Shown here: positions 35,797 through 43,423 of the stretch, piece after piece | How positions within the stretch are numbered: position 1 is the first letter of the stretch | Layout of the letters: each line of letters begins with the position of its first letter | DNA from: Methyloversatilis sp. | GTDB taxonomy: Bacteria > Pseudomonadota > Gammaproteobacteria > Burkholderiales > Rhodocyclaceae | DNA length: 64,000 nucleotides | Direction: 5' to 3' | Assembly: GCF_030698125.1 (NCBI RefSeq) | Contig: NZ_JAUYNV010000006.1 | Location: 1-64,000 of the forward strand | Program-made: the position numbers and the translations under genes | The notes under the pieces: model-generated | The model's input: only the letters and a program-made list of their open reading frames with translations | What the model was told of the DNA's origin: nothing | Databases searched by the model: none

Positions 35797-35868
35797 GCGC
35801 CATATCCCGGTTGGCGCGATTTCCCGTTTTGTGCCAATATAGTGGCGCGATAATTGAATTGCGCCACT
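35797..35868. promoter_or_regulatory. Clustered inverted GTGGCGC-type half-sites upstream of fic gene
   Basis: Half-sites GCGCCA/TGGCGC occur at 35798-35803 and 35812-35817, a near match GTGCCAA at 35831, and a perfect AGTGGCGC-N12-GCGCCACT at 35841-35868, just 3 bp before the ATG at 35872. A GATAAT (-10-like) at 35849-35854 lies in the spacer, so binding would block transcription. The encoded protein has its own winged-helix segment and could be the repressor. Confidence 0.55.
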
Positions 35869-35871
35869 GAA

Positions 35872-37284
35872 ATGACCCGGCCCCGCTCGTCCATCGATCC
35901 GCACACGCTTGCCGCACAGATCGCCCGCCATCCGGAAGGCATCGGTGTGGACGGGTTGCTGCGCGCGCTGGGCGAGGGCGTGGCGCGACGCACGCTGCAG
36001 CGGCGGCTGGCCGAGCTGGTCGCGCAGGGCCGTGTCCTGACGCGCGGCGAGGCGCGGGCGCTGAAGTATTTCCCGGCGCCCGCCGGCGCCGCGCTGGCGG
36101 CGATGGAGCCCCTGCCGGCCGCCGCCCCGGCCCCCTATGTGACGCTGTCGGCCGAGGGTGCCGAGCTGCGCGATCTGGTGCGCCGGCCGCTGCATCTGCG
36201 TCGCCCCGTCGGTTACGACATCGGCTTCGTCGAGCGTTATCGCGCCAATGACACCTTCTATCTGCCGGAGCCGCTGCGCGCGCAACTGCACGTGCTCGGC
36301 CGCTCACCGGTCGGCGAAGCGGCGGCGGGCACCTTTGCCGGCGACATCCTGAACCGGCTGCTGATCGACCTGTCCTGGGCCTCGTCGCAACTGGAGGGCA
36401 ACACCTATTCGCGGCTCGATACCGAACGCCTGATCGAACTGGGCGAGATCGCCGAGGGAAAGGACGCGCTCGAAACGCAGATGATCCTGAACCACAAGGC
36501 GGCCATCGAGTACCTGGTGCATGGCGCGGGTCGCATCGGCGTCGATCGTGAAACCCTGCTGTCGCTGCACGCGCTGCTGTCCGACGGGCTGCTGCGCGAT
36601 CCGCAGGCCGGTGGCCGGGTGCGCAGCCGGGCGGTCGAGATCAGCGGCTGCGTGTACCGGCCGCTGGCGATGCCGCAGCCGCTCGACGAGCTGTTCGGCA
36701 TCGTCACCGACATCGCCGCCGACATCCTCGACCCGTTCGAGCAGGCCTTCTTCCTGATGGTGCATCTGCCCTATCTGCAGCCGTTCGAGGACGTGAACAA
36801 GCGGGTGTCGCGGCTGGCCGCCAACATTCCGCTGATCCGCACCAATCTGTGCCCGCTGTCCTTCATCGACGTGCCGCAGCAGGCCTATGTGGATGCGATG
36901 ATCGCGGTCTACGAGCTGAACCGCATCGAGCTGCTGCGCGACGTGTTCGTCCAGGCCTACGCCCGCTCGTGCCAGCAATACGTGGCGGTAAAACAGCAAC
37001 TGGTGCCGCCCGACACCTTCCGCCTGCGCCATCGCAAGGCGCTGACCGAAGCGGTGCGCGCCATCGTGCTGGGCGGGCGGCCGGCCAGCGCGGCGACGGC
37101 ACACGAGACGACGCCGGCCGGTGTGGCGGCGGCCGATCGGGCGCGCTTCGTCGAACTGGTGCTGCAGGAGTTCCGCTCGCTGCACGAGGGCAATGCGGTC
37201 CGCTTCGGCCTGCGACCGCTGGAATTTGCCGACTGGCTGGCCACGAACGGCGGGTCGATCGATACGACCTCATCGGAGTCATGA
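35872..37284 (+). CDS. Fic-family protein with winged helix and degenerate active site
   Basis: 470 residues. Residues ~1-65 form a wHTH ('RRTLQRRLAELVAQGRVL'). The Fic core contains the inhibitory-helix motif 'SSQLEGNTYSRL' and, where AMP-transferring Fic proteins have HPFx(D/E)GNGRxxR, the sequence 'QPFEDVNKRVSRL' (Gln303). The catalytic His is therefore Gln and both loop glycines are changed, so AMPylation is unlikely; this variant seems to define its own subfamily. A DNA-binding or nucleotide-sensing regulator is plausible. Starts without an RBS close to the inverted repeats; nikR begins 1 bp after its stop, so the two form an operon. Confidence 0.85.
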   Translation: MTRPRSSIDPHTLAAQIARHPEGIGVDGLLRALGEGVARRTLQRRLAELVAQGRVLTRGEARALKYFPAPAGAALAAMEPLPAAAPAPYVTLSAEGAELRDLVRRPLHLRRPVGYDIGFVERYRANDTFYLPEPLRAQLHVLGRSPVGEAAAGTFAGDILNRLLIDLSWASSQLEGNTYSRLDTERLIELGEIAEGKDALETQMILNHKAAIEYLVHGAGRIGVDRETLLSLHALLSDGLLRDPQAGGRVRSRAVEISGCVYRPLAMPQPLDELFGIVTDIAADILDPFEQAFFLMVHLPYLQPFEDVNKRVSRLAANIPLIRTNLCPLSFIDVPQQAYVDAMIAVYELNRIELLRDVFVQAYARSCQQYVAVKQQLVPPDTFRLRHRKALTEAVRAIVLGGRPASAATAHETTPAGVAAADRARFVELVLQEFRSLHEGNAVRFGLRPLEFADWLATNGGSIDTTSSES

Positions 37285-37285
37285 C

Positions 37286-37786
37286 ATGCAGCGCTTCACC
37301 ATTTCCCTCGACGACCAGCTGGCTGCCCAGTTCGACGACTGGATCGCGCAGCGCGGCTACGGCAACCGCTCTGAAGCGGTGCGCGACCTGTTCCGCGCCG
37401 AGCTTGACCGCACCGCCCAGCAGACGGGTAGTGCCACGCATTGCGTAGCGTGTCTGTCGTACGTGTTCAACCACCACGAACGCGACCTGGCCGAGCGCAT
37501 CATCAGCCTGCAGCACGCCCACCACGACCTCACGGTGTCGTCGATGCACGCCCACCTCGACCACGACTACTGCCTCGAAACGGTCATCCTGAAAGGCGAG
37601 ATCGCGGCGGTACGGCAGTTCGCCGATGCGGTGTGCGCCGAGCGCGGCGTGCATCACGGCCAGATCAACCTGATCAGCGTCGAACTCGATGCCGGCCACC
37701 ACCACGCGGGGCCGGGCGGGCACAGCTATACGCGGCGGCACGAACGCGGCGGGCATGGCCACGTGCACATCAAGCCCAGCACCTGA
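37286..37786 (+). CDS. nikR: Nickel-responsive regulator NikR
   Basis: 166 residues. Ribbon-helix-helix DNA-binding domain at 1-45 ('RFTISLDDQLAAQFDDWI', 'NRSEAVRDLFR'); ACT-like nickel domain with His77, His88, His90 and Cys96 matching E. coli NikR His76, His87, His89 and Cys95 with a one-residue shift. An extra His-rich tail ('GHHHAGPGGHSYTRRHERGG...') of about 30 residues is beyond the usual ~133 and may store nickel. NikR with bound nickel represses uptake genes. A matching operator lies 108 bp downstream of the stop, before the TonB receptor gene. Confidence 0.95.
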   Translation: MQRFTISLDDQLAAQFDDWIAQRGYGNRSEAVRDLFRAELDRTAQQTGSATHCVACLSYVFNHHERDLAERIISLQHAHHDLTVSSMHAHLDHDYCLETVILKGEIAAVRQFADAVCAERGVHHGQINLISVELDAGHHHAGPGGHSYTRRHERGGHGHVHIKPST

Positions 37787-37893
37787 CGCAAACACCGCTG
37801 CCGCCGCTGCACCGAACCGAGCGGCCACACCCTGACGTTGCTTGTACCGAAACACCGATCCGGCCAGTGTGCATGAACTGTAATGCTTCACTT

Positions 37894-37921
37894 GTATGCT
37901 AACTTTTTCGATTCTTCATAC
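37894..37921. promoter_or_regulatory. NikR operator upstream of TonB-dependent receptor
   Basis: GTATGC-N16-TCATAC, an 11/12 match with exact spacing to the E. coli NikR consensus GTATGA-N16-TCATAC. It ends 6 bp before the receptor ATG at 37928, so it would overlap the core promoter or start region and repress when nickel is plentiful. Confidence 0.85.
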
Positions 37922-37927
37922 AAGGAC

Positions 37928-40054
37928 ATGAACAGCAAGAAAATTTTGTCGGCGAAGGACTTGCTCGCTGCGCCAGCTTTGAAAAGGGGGATGTTCGGGG
38001 CGCTGTGCGTGCCCGTCATCGGGGCATCGAGCTTCGCGCTGGCGCATGAAACGTCACCGGCGGCCCACCACCTCGATACAGTGACCGTCGAAGGTCACTA
38101 CGACAACGCGATCGGCACCTCTGACGCGGCAAGCCAGGGTCAGGTCACCCGGAAGCTGATCGAGAACCGGCCGACGCTGCGTCCGGCGGAGTTGCTGGAA
38201 TTCGTGCCCGGCATCATCGTCACGCAGCACAGTGGTGGCGGCAAGGCGAACCAGTACTTCCTGCGCGGCTTCAACCTCGACCACGGCACCGATTTCGCCA
38301 CCTACATCGACGGCATGCCGGCCAATATGCCGACGCATGCACACGGCCACGGCTATACCGATCTGAACTGGCTCATCCCGGAGCTGATCGGCCGCATCGA
38401 TTACCGAAAAGGTCCCTACTACGCCGAAGAAGGCGACTTCTCCTCAGCAGGCTCCGCCCGCCTGGGCCTGCGCGACCGGCTCGACTACGGCACCGCCGAA
38501 GTCAGCACCGGCAAGGACGGCTACCGGCGCGCGCTGCTGATGAATGCCCATGAGGCGGGCGCGGGCAGCCTGCTCTATGCACTGGAAACTTCGCGCAACG
38601 ACGGCCCGTGGGAAAACCCGGAAGATTTCCGTCGCATCAACGGCGTGTTGCGCTACACCTTGGGTGAAGGTGCAAACCGCACGTCGGTCACTGCGATGGC
38701 CTATACCGCCCGCTGGGATTCGACGGACCAGATTCCGCTGCGCGCCGTGCAGTCCGGCCAGATCGGCCGGTATGGCACGGTGGACCCGACGGATGGCGGC
38801 AAGACGCAGCGCTACAGCCTGTCGGTGAACCATCAGCGCGCCTACGACGATGGCGCCTTCCGCCTCAACGCCTACGCGATACAGTCGGAACTGGATCTGT
38901 GGTCCAACTTCACGTACTTCCTCGACAACCCGACCGACGGCGACCAGTTCCGCCAGTCCGAGCAGCGCAAGGTACTTGGCATGAGCGCCAGTCGCAGCTG
39001 GGACGGCCGGCTGGCCGGGCTCCCGATGACCAACACGCTGGGCGTGCAGGTGCGTCACGACCGCCTGAGCCCGGTCGGGCTTTACACCACGGTTGCGCGC
39101 ACCACCACCGGTGTGACCCAGGAAAGTCGCGTGCGCCAGACCAGCGTCGGCCTGTATGGCGAGAATTCGGTGCAGTGGTCGTCCTGGCTGCGCAGCGTGG
39201 CTGGCGTGCGCGTGGACCGCTACGAATTCGATGTGTCGAGTTCGATTGCGGCCAACAGCGGCGATGCGTCGGACCACATTGTCTCGCCCAAGCTGTCGCT
39301 CATCTTCGGGCCGTGGGCGCGCACCGAGTATTTCGTGAATTACGGCAACGGCTTTCACAGCAACGACGCCCGCGGTACCACGGCGCGCATCACCGCCCGG
39401 GGCGGGCTGCCGACCGACCCGGTGGACGCGCTGGTGCGCACCCAGGGCGGAGAAGTCGGTGTGCGCACGGAGCTCATACCGGGGCTGCAGAGCTCGCTGG
39501 CCGTGTGGACGCTGAAGCTGGATTCGGAACTGCTGTTCGTCGGCGACGCCGGTGAAACCGAGCCCAACCGGGCCAGCCGGCGCAGCGGCATCGAGTGGAA
39601 CAACCGGTGGGCGGTGCAGCCCTGGCTGCTGGTCGACCTCGATCTTGCCGCCTCGCGCGCCCGCTTCACCGAGAACGATCCGGCAGGCAACCGCGTACCG
39701 GGGGCGGTCGACCGCGTCGTCGCTGCCGGCCTGAGCCTGACCGACGACAATCCGCTGGCGAATGGCTGGTTCGGTCACCTGCAACTGCGTCACGTCGGCC
39801 CGCGCCCGCTTCTCGAAGACAATTCGGTGCGCGCCGGTTCGACCACGCTGGCCTATCTGCGCCTCGGCCACCGGTTCAGCCGCGACCTGCGGCTGATGCT
39901 GGACGTGTTCAACCTGTTCGACAGCGGCGACAACGACATCGAGTACTTCTACACCTCGCGCCTGCGCGGCGAAGCGGCGGGTGGCGTCGACGACCGCCAC
40001 TTTCATCCGGTCGAGCCGCGCAGCCTGCGCTTCACGCTGAGCGCCCGCTTCTGA
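37928..40054 (+). CDS. TonB-dependent outer-membrane receptor, probable nickel uptake
   Basis: 708 residues. Long signal peptide ending about 'ASSFALAHE', plug domain ('VTVEGHYDNAIG', 'PGIIVTQHSGGGKANQYFLRGF' in parts, 'YIDGMPANMPTHAHGHGYTDLN') with several His residues, and a 22-strand type barrel ending in the aromatic 'RSLRFTLSARF'. Substrate nickel is inferred from the NikR operator and hydrogenase context, as for FecA3/FrpB4 in Helicobacter. Start choice is uncertain: 37928 has AAGGA very close, 37991 has AAAAGGGG but leaves a short signal; 37883 would put the operator in the gene. Confidence 0.88.
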   Translation: MNSKKILSAKDLLAAPALKRGMFGALCVPVIGASSFALAHETSPAAHHLDTVTVEGHYDNAIGTSDAASQGQVTRKLIENRPTLRPAELLEFVPGIIVTQHSGGGKANQYFLRGFNLDHGTDFATYIDGMPANMPTHAHGHGYTDLNWLIPELIGRIDYRKGPYYAEEGDFSSAGSARLGLRDRLDYGTAEVSTGKDGYRRALLMNAHEAGAGSLLYALETSRNDGPWENPEDFRRINGVLRYTLGEGANRTSVTAMAYTARWDSTDQIPLRAVQSGQIGRYGTVDPTDGGKTQRYSLSVNHQRAYDDGAFRLNAYAIQSELDLWSNFTYFLDNPTDGDQFRQSEQRKVLGMSASRSWDGRLAGLPMTNTLGVQVRHDRLSPVGLYTTVARTTTGVTQESRVRQTSVGLYGENSVQWSSWLRSVAGVRVDRYEFDVSSSIAANSGDASDHIVSPKLSLIFGPWARTEYFVNYGNGFHSNDARGTTARITARGGLPTDPVDALVRTQGGEVGVRTELIPGLQSSLAVWTLKLDSELLFVGDAGETEPNRASRRSGIEWNNRWAVQPWLLVDLDLAASRARFTENDPAGNRVPGAVDRVVAAGLSLTDDNPLANGWFGHLQLRHVGPRPLLEDNSVRAGSTTLAYLRLGHRFSRDLRLMLDVFNLFDSGDNDIEYFYTSRLRGEAAGGVDDRHFHPVEPRSLRFTLSARF

Positions 40055-40136
40055 TCGCAGGCGCGATGCGACGAGTTGGCGGGGCGGACACCGTCGGCGC
40101 TACCATGCGCTGCTGTGCCGCCCCCTGCCCGCCGCG

Positions 40137-41570
40137 ATGACCGAACATCCGAAATCCGTCGACACCGAAGCCCTGCTTGCGCGCGCCCACATCGAAGGTG
40201 TGGACGAGGCGACCTGGCTGGACGTGATCCAGCGCATGGACGAGGTGTATTCGCAGCTGGTGAGCGACGAAATCGCGCTCGAGCAGAAGAACGTCGAACT
40301 GGAACAGTCGCAGCAGTTCATCTTCAGCGTCATGTCGGCGATGTCGGACGTGCTGCTGGTGTGCAACGAGCGTGGCGAGATCGAGGAAACCAACGCTGCG
40401 CTGTGCGAGCTGGTGGGGCGCAGCGACGACGCGCTGCGCGGTACGCCGGTGTTCGCGCTGCTGGCCGACGACGAAAGCCGCGCCCGCATGCGCGGCGTGC
40501 TCGATGACGCCAATCCGTCGCGCCGGGGCGAGGCGGTCGAATTGAACCTGCGCGACGCTGCGGGCGCCGGGGTGCCGGTGGATACCAATCTGACGCCGCG
40601 CTTCACGCGCAACGGCCGGCGCGCCGGCACCGTGCTGGTCGGCCGGCCCACTGCGGAACTCAAGCGCGCCTACCACGAACTGCGCGAAGCGCACGAGGCG
40701 CTCAAGCTGGCACAGCAGCAGCTGCTGCATTCGGAAAAGATGGCTTCGCTCGGCCGCCTGGTGGCCGGTGTCGCGCATGAGCTGAACAACCCGATCAGCT
40801 TCGTGCTCGGCAACGTGCATGCGCTGAAGAAGTACAGCGAACGCATGAGGTGCTACATCGACGCCGTGCACGCCGGAGCGTCCGACGAGGAACTGGGCGC
40901 GCTGCGCGCCAGGTTGCGCATCGAACATCTGCTGAAGGATCTGCCCTCGTTGATCGAAGGCACCATGGAAGGCGCGCAGCGCACCGCCGACATCGTCAAC
41001 GGGCTGAAGCGATTTTCCGCCGTTGATCCGGAAGGTCGCAGCGCCGTCGATCTCACTGCCGTGATCGAGCGGGCCATCCACTGGATACACAAGGGCACCA
41101 GCGCGGTCGTCACCCTGCACTGGGCGGCGCGCGAACCTTGCGTGGTCACGGGCAGTGCGGGTCAATTGCAGCAGGTGGTCATGAATCTGCTGCAGAACGC
41201 CTACGACGCCGCCGGTGCCGACGATCGTGTCGCCGAGCTCACGCTGAGCTGCACCAACGAGGGCGACCGGGTGCGCATGAGCCTGCGCGACGACGGGCCG
41301 GGCATACCCGACGAGTACCTGTCGCGCATTTTCGAGCCCTTCTTCACCACCAAGCCGGTCGGCAAGGGCACCGGCCTTGGCCTGTCGATCAGCTACGGCA
41401 TCGTCGAACAGCACGGCGGCGTGCTGTCCGCCCGCAACCACCCGGACGGCGGTGCGGAATTCGTGCTGGACTTGCCACGTTCGATGGCCGACCCGTCGGG
41501 GGACGAAGCGGATCGGCCTCCGGCGAGCGAGCCGGCGGAAACTACTCGATCCTGTCCAGCGCCGCCTTGA
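40137..41570 (+). CDS. hoxJ: H2-signalling sensor histidine kinase HoxJ
   Basis: 477 residues, no membrane segments. Coiled coil ('[15 protein letters not shown]'), one PAS domain ('[20 protein letters not shown]' in parts), then HisKA with '[19 protein letters not shown]' (His214) and HATPase with '[15 protein letters not shown]', '[10 protein letters not shown]', '[16 protein letters not shown]'. It closely follows the HoxJ layout that receives the H2 signal from HoxBC and phosphorylates HoxA. The G box is intact, unlike R. eutropha H16 HoxJ, which I recall carries an inactivating Gly-to-Ser change, so H2-dependent control should work here. It is 6.4 kb from hoxC and overlaps the convergent aminotransferase gene by 29 bp. 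Confidence 0.9.
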   Translation: MTEHPKSVDTEALLARAHIEGVDEATWLDVIQRMDEVYSQLVSDEIALEQKNVELEQSQQFIFSVMSAMSDVLLVCNERGEIEETNAALCELVGRSDDALRGTPVFALLADDESRARMRGVLDDANPSRRGEAVELNLRDAAGAGVPVDTNLTPRFTRNGRRAGTVLVGRPTAELKRAYHELREAHEALKLAQQQLLHSEKMASLGRLVAGVAHELNNPISFVLGNVHALKKYSERMRCYIDAVHAGASDEELGALRARLRIEHLLKDLPSLIEGTMEGAQRTADIVNGLKRFSAVDPEGRSAVDLTAVIERAIHWIHKGTSAVVTLHWAAREPCVVTGSAGQLQQVVMNLLQNAYDAAGADDRVAELTLSCTNEGDRVRMSLRDDGPGIPDEYLSRIFEPFFTTKPVGKGTGLGLSISYGIVEQHGGVLSARNHPDGGAEFVLDLPRSMADPSGDEADRPPASEPAETTRSCPAPP

Positions 41571-42669
41571 AGTTCTGCACCGTGCGTTCCACGTTCTGCA
41601 GCTTGTCCAGTCCGAACAGACCGATGCGGAAGCTGCGGAAATCGGCCGGTTCGTCGACCTGCAGCGGCACGCCGGCGGCGATCTGCAGTCCCTGCGCCAT
41701 GAACTTTTTGCCGTTCTGGATATCCGGATCGCTGGTGTAGCTGACCACGACGCACGGTGCCTTGAAACCTTCGGCGGCAACGCTTTCGAAGCCGCGCGCT
41801 TCCATCAGTGCGCGGATCTGGCGGCCCAGCTCGATCTGGCTGGCTTTCACCTTGTCGAAGCCGAAACTTTCGGTTTCCAGCATCACATTGCGCAATTGCG
41901 TCAGACCGTCGGTCGGCAGCGTGGCGTGATAGGCATGGCCGCCGCCTTCATAGGTTTCCATGATCTGCAGCCACTTCTTCAGGTCGGCGGCGTAGCTGGT
42001 GCTGGTGGTCGAATCGATGCGTGCGCGTGCGCGCTCGCCCAGCATGACCAGGCCGGCGCACGGCGAACCGCTCCAGCCCTTCTGCGGCGCGCTGACGACG
42101 ATGTCGATGCCCAGTGCACCCATGTCCACCCACAAGGTGCCGGCAGCGATCGCGTCAACCACGAACAGGCCGTCGACTTCGCGCACCGCGGCGGCGACCT
42201 CGCGCAGATAGTCGTCCGGCAGTTGCAGGCCGGCCGAGGTTTCGACCTGCGGTGCGAACACCACGGCGGGTTTGTGTTCGAGGATGGCGGCGACCACTTC
42301 ACTGACCGGCGGCGGTGCGAACGCCTTCTGCGATCCGGGCACCGGCTGGCGCGCCTTCAGCACGACCGATTCGGACGGAATGCGGCCCATGTCGAAAATC
42401 TGCGTCCAGCGGAAGCTGAACCAGCCATTGCGGATGACCATCACCTTCTTGTCGGTGGCGAACTGTCGCGCCACCGCCTCCATGCCGAAGGTACCGCTGC
42501 CCGGTACGACGACCGCCGATTTCGCGTTGTAGACCTGCTTGAGCACGCGCGAAATGTCCTTCATGACGCCCTGGAACGATTGCGACATGTGGTTGAGCGC
42601 GCGGTCCGTATACACGACCGAATATTCGAGCAGCCCCTGGGGGTCGACGTTGGGCAACAGGCTGGGCAC
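41542..42669 (-). CDS. Class V aminotransferase (alanine/serine-glyoxylate type)
   Basis: 375 residues, PLP fold type I. GTG start at 42669 preceded by GGAG. Motifs: 'VVVPGSGTFGMEAVARQF', 'VVDAIAAGTLWVDM' (PLP Asp) and 'VSAPQKGWSGSPCAGLVML' with the Schiff-base Lys. Family members move amino groups between alanine, serine or other donors and glyoxylate. It is not adjacent to other serine-cycle genes here. The C terminus overlaps the end of hoxJ on the other strand. Confidence 0.85.
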   Translation of the reverse strand: MPSLLPNVDPQGLLEYSVVYTDRALNHMSQSFQGVMKDISRVLKQVYNAKSAVVVPGSGTFGMEAVARQFATDKKVMVIRNGWFSFRWTQIFDMGRIPSESVVLKARQPVPGSQKAFAPPPVSEVVAAILEHKPAVVFAPQVETSAGLQLPDDYLREVAAAVREVDGLFVVDAIAAGTLWVDMGALGIDIVVSAPQKGWSGSPCAGLVMLGERARARIDSTTSTSYAADLKKWLQIMETYEGGGHAYHATLPTDGLTQLRNVMLETESFGFDKVKASQIELGRQIRALMEARGFESVAAEGFKAPCVVVSYTSDPDIQNGKKFMAQGLQIAAGVPLQVDEPADFRSFRIGLFGLDKLQNVERTVQNFKAALDRIE

Positions 42670-42795
42670 GGTTTTCTCCGGATAGATGAGGTGGTGTGAC
42701 AGGACCGCGCCGTCGCTCGTGGCGGCGGCAGGGCAGTGCCTGTGACGATTCGACGGGTCGTCGGTCGGCGGATGGCCGGGCCGTGCGTACTCGAA

Positions 42796-42841
42796 GGCCC
42801 GCGATTCTAAATCACCGCGGGCCGGTTCGCTCGACCGGCCC
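42796..42841. promoter_or_regulatory. Two overlapping, mutually exclusive hairpins
   Basis: GGCCCGCG-N12-CGCGGGCC (42796-42823) and GGGCCGGT-N7-ACCGGCCC (42819-42841) share bases, so only one can form. They lie in the 290-bp gap between divergent starts (42669 and 42960). No U-run follows either, so simple terminators are unlikely. Confidence 0.5.
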
Positions 42842-42959
42842 GCGCAACCCGTCAGGGCAGTGTCCGCCCGGTCTGCTAACGTCCGTGTCTGGCATTCATC
42901 GTGCGGGCAGGCTGCTCGCAGTGGTGCCTGCCGCGTTACAAACCGTGAGGACAAACATC

Positions 42960-43328
42960 GTGTCTGACCTGAAGGACCCGCGTGTGCTGTTCGCCGCCGA
43001 GCGCACGCTGCTGGCGTGGAACCGCACCAGTCTGGCGCTGATCGCCTTCGGTTTCGTCGTCGAACGCGCCGGCATCCTGATCCGGCTGGTGTCGCCGGCA
43101 CAACATGGGGCCGGCCTGTCCGGTGCGTCGCTGTGGTTCGGGCTGGCGTTCATCGTGCTCGGCGCATGGGTGGCCGGCTGGTCGTCGCGGCAATACCTGC
43201 GCCTGCTCGGCACGCTGACGCCGGCCGAATTTCCGCCCGGCTACGGCGCACGCTGGGGCGCCTGGGTCAATCTGATTGTTGCGGCGCTGGCGGCCGGGCT
43301 GGCGGTCATGCTGTACCGCGCCGCCTGA
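42960..43328 (+). CDS. DUF202/YidH-family inner-membrane protein
   Basis: 122 residues, GTG start at 42960 with GAGGA upstream. Signature 'DPRVLFAAERTLLAWNRTSLALIAFGF' (shown in part: 'AERTLLAWNRTSLALIAF') and three membrane helices are typical of the YidH/DUF202 family, whose role is not established. Stands alone; comM follows after 95 bp. Confidence 0.85.
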   Translation: MSDLKDPRVLFAAERTLLAWNRTSLALIAFGFVVERAGILIRLVSPAQHGAGLSGASLWFGLAFIVLGAWVAGWSSRQYLRLLGTLTPAEFPPGYGARWGAWVNLIVAALAAGLAVMLYRAA

Positions 43329-43423
43329 GCGCTCGCGCCGCGGCACCGCGAGCGGTTGAACCCGATGGCATGACCGGACGGGGTGTGCGCTAGACTGCGC
43401 CCATTGCATCACATGACGAACAC

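Noticed and set aside
37883-37927. TonB receptor start at ATG 37883
   Set aside because: It would place the NikR operator in coding sequence and add residues before the signal peptide.
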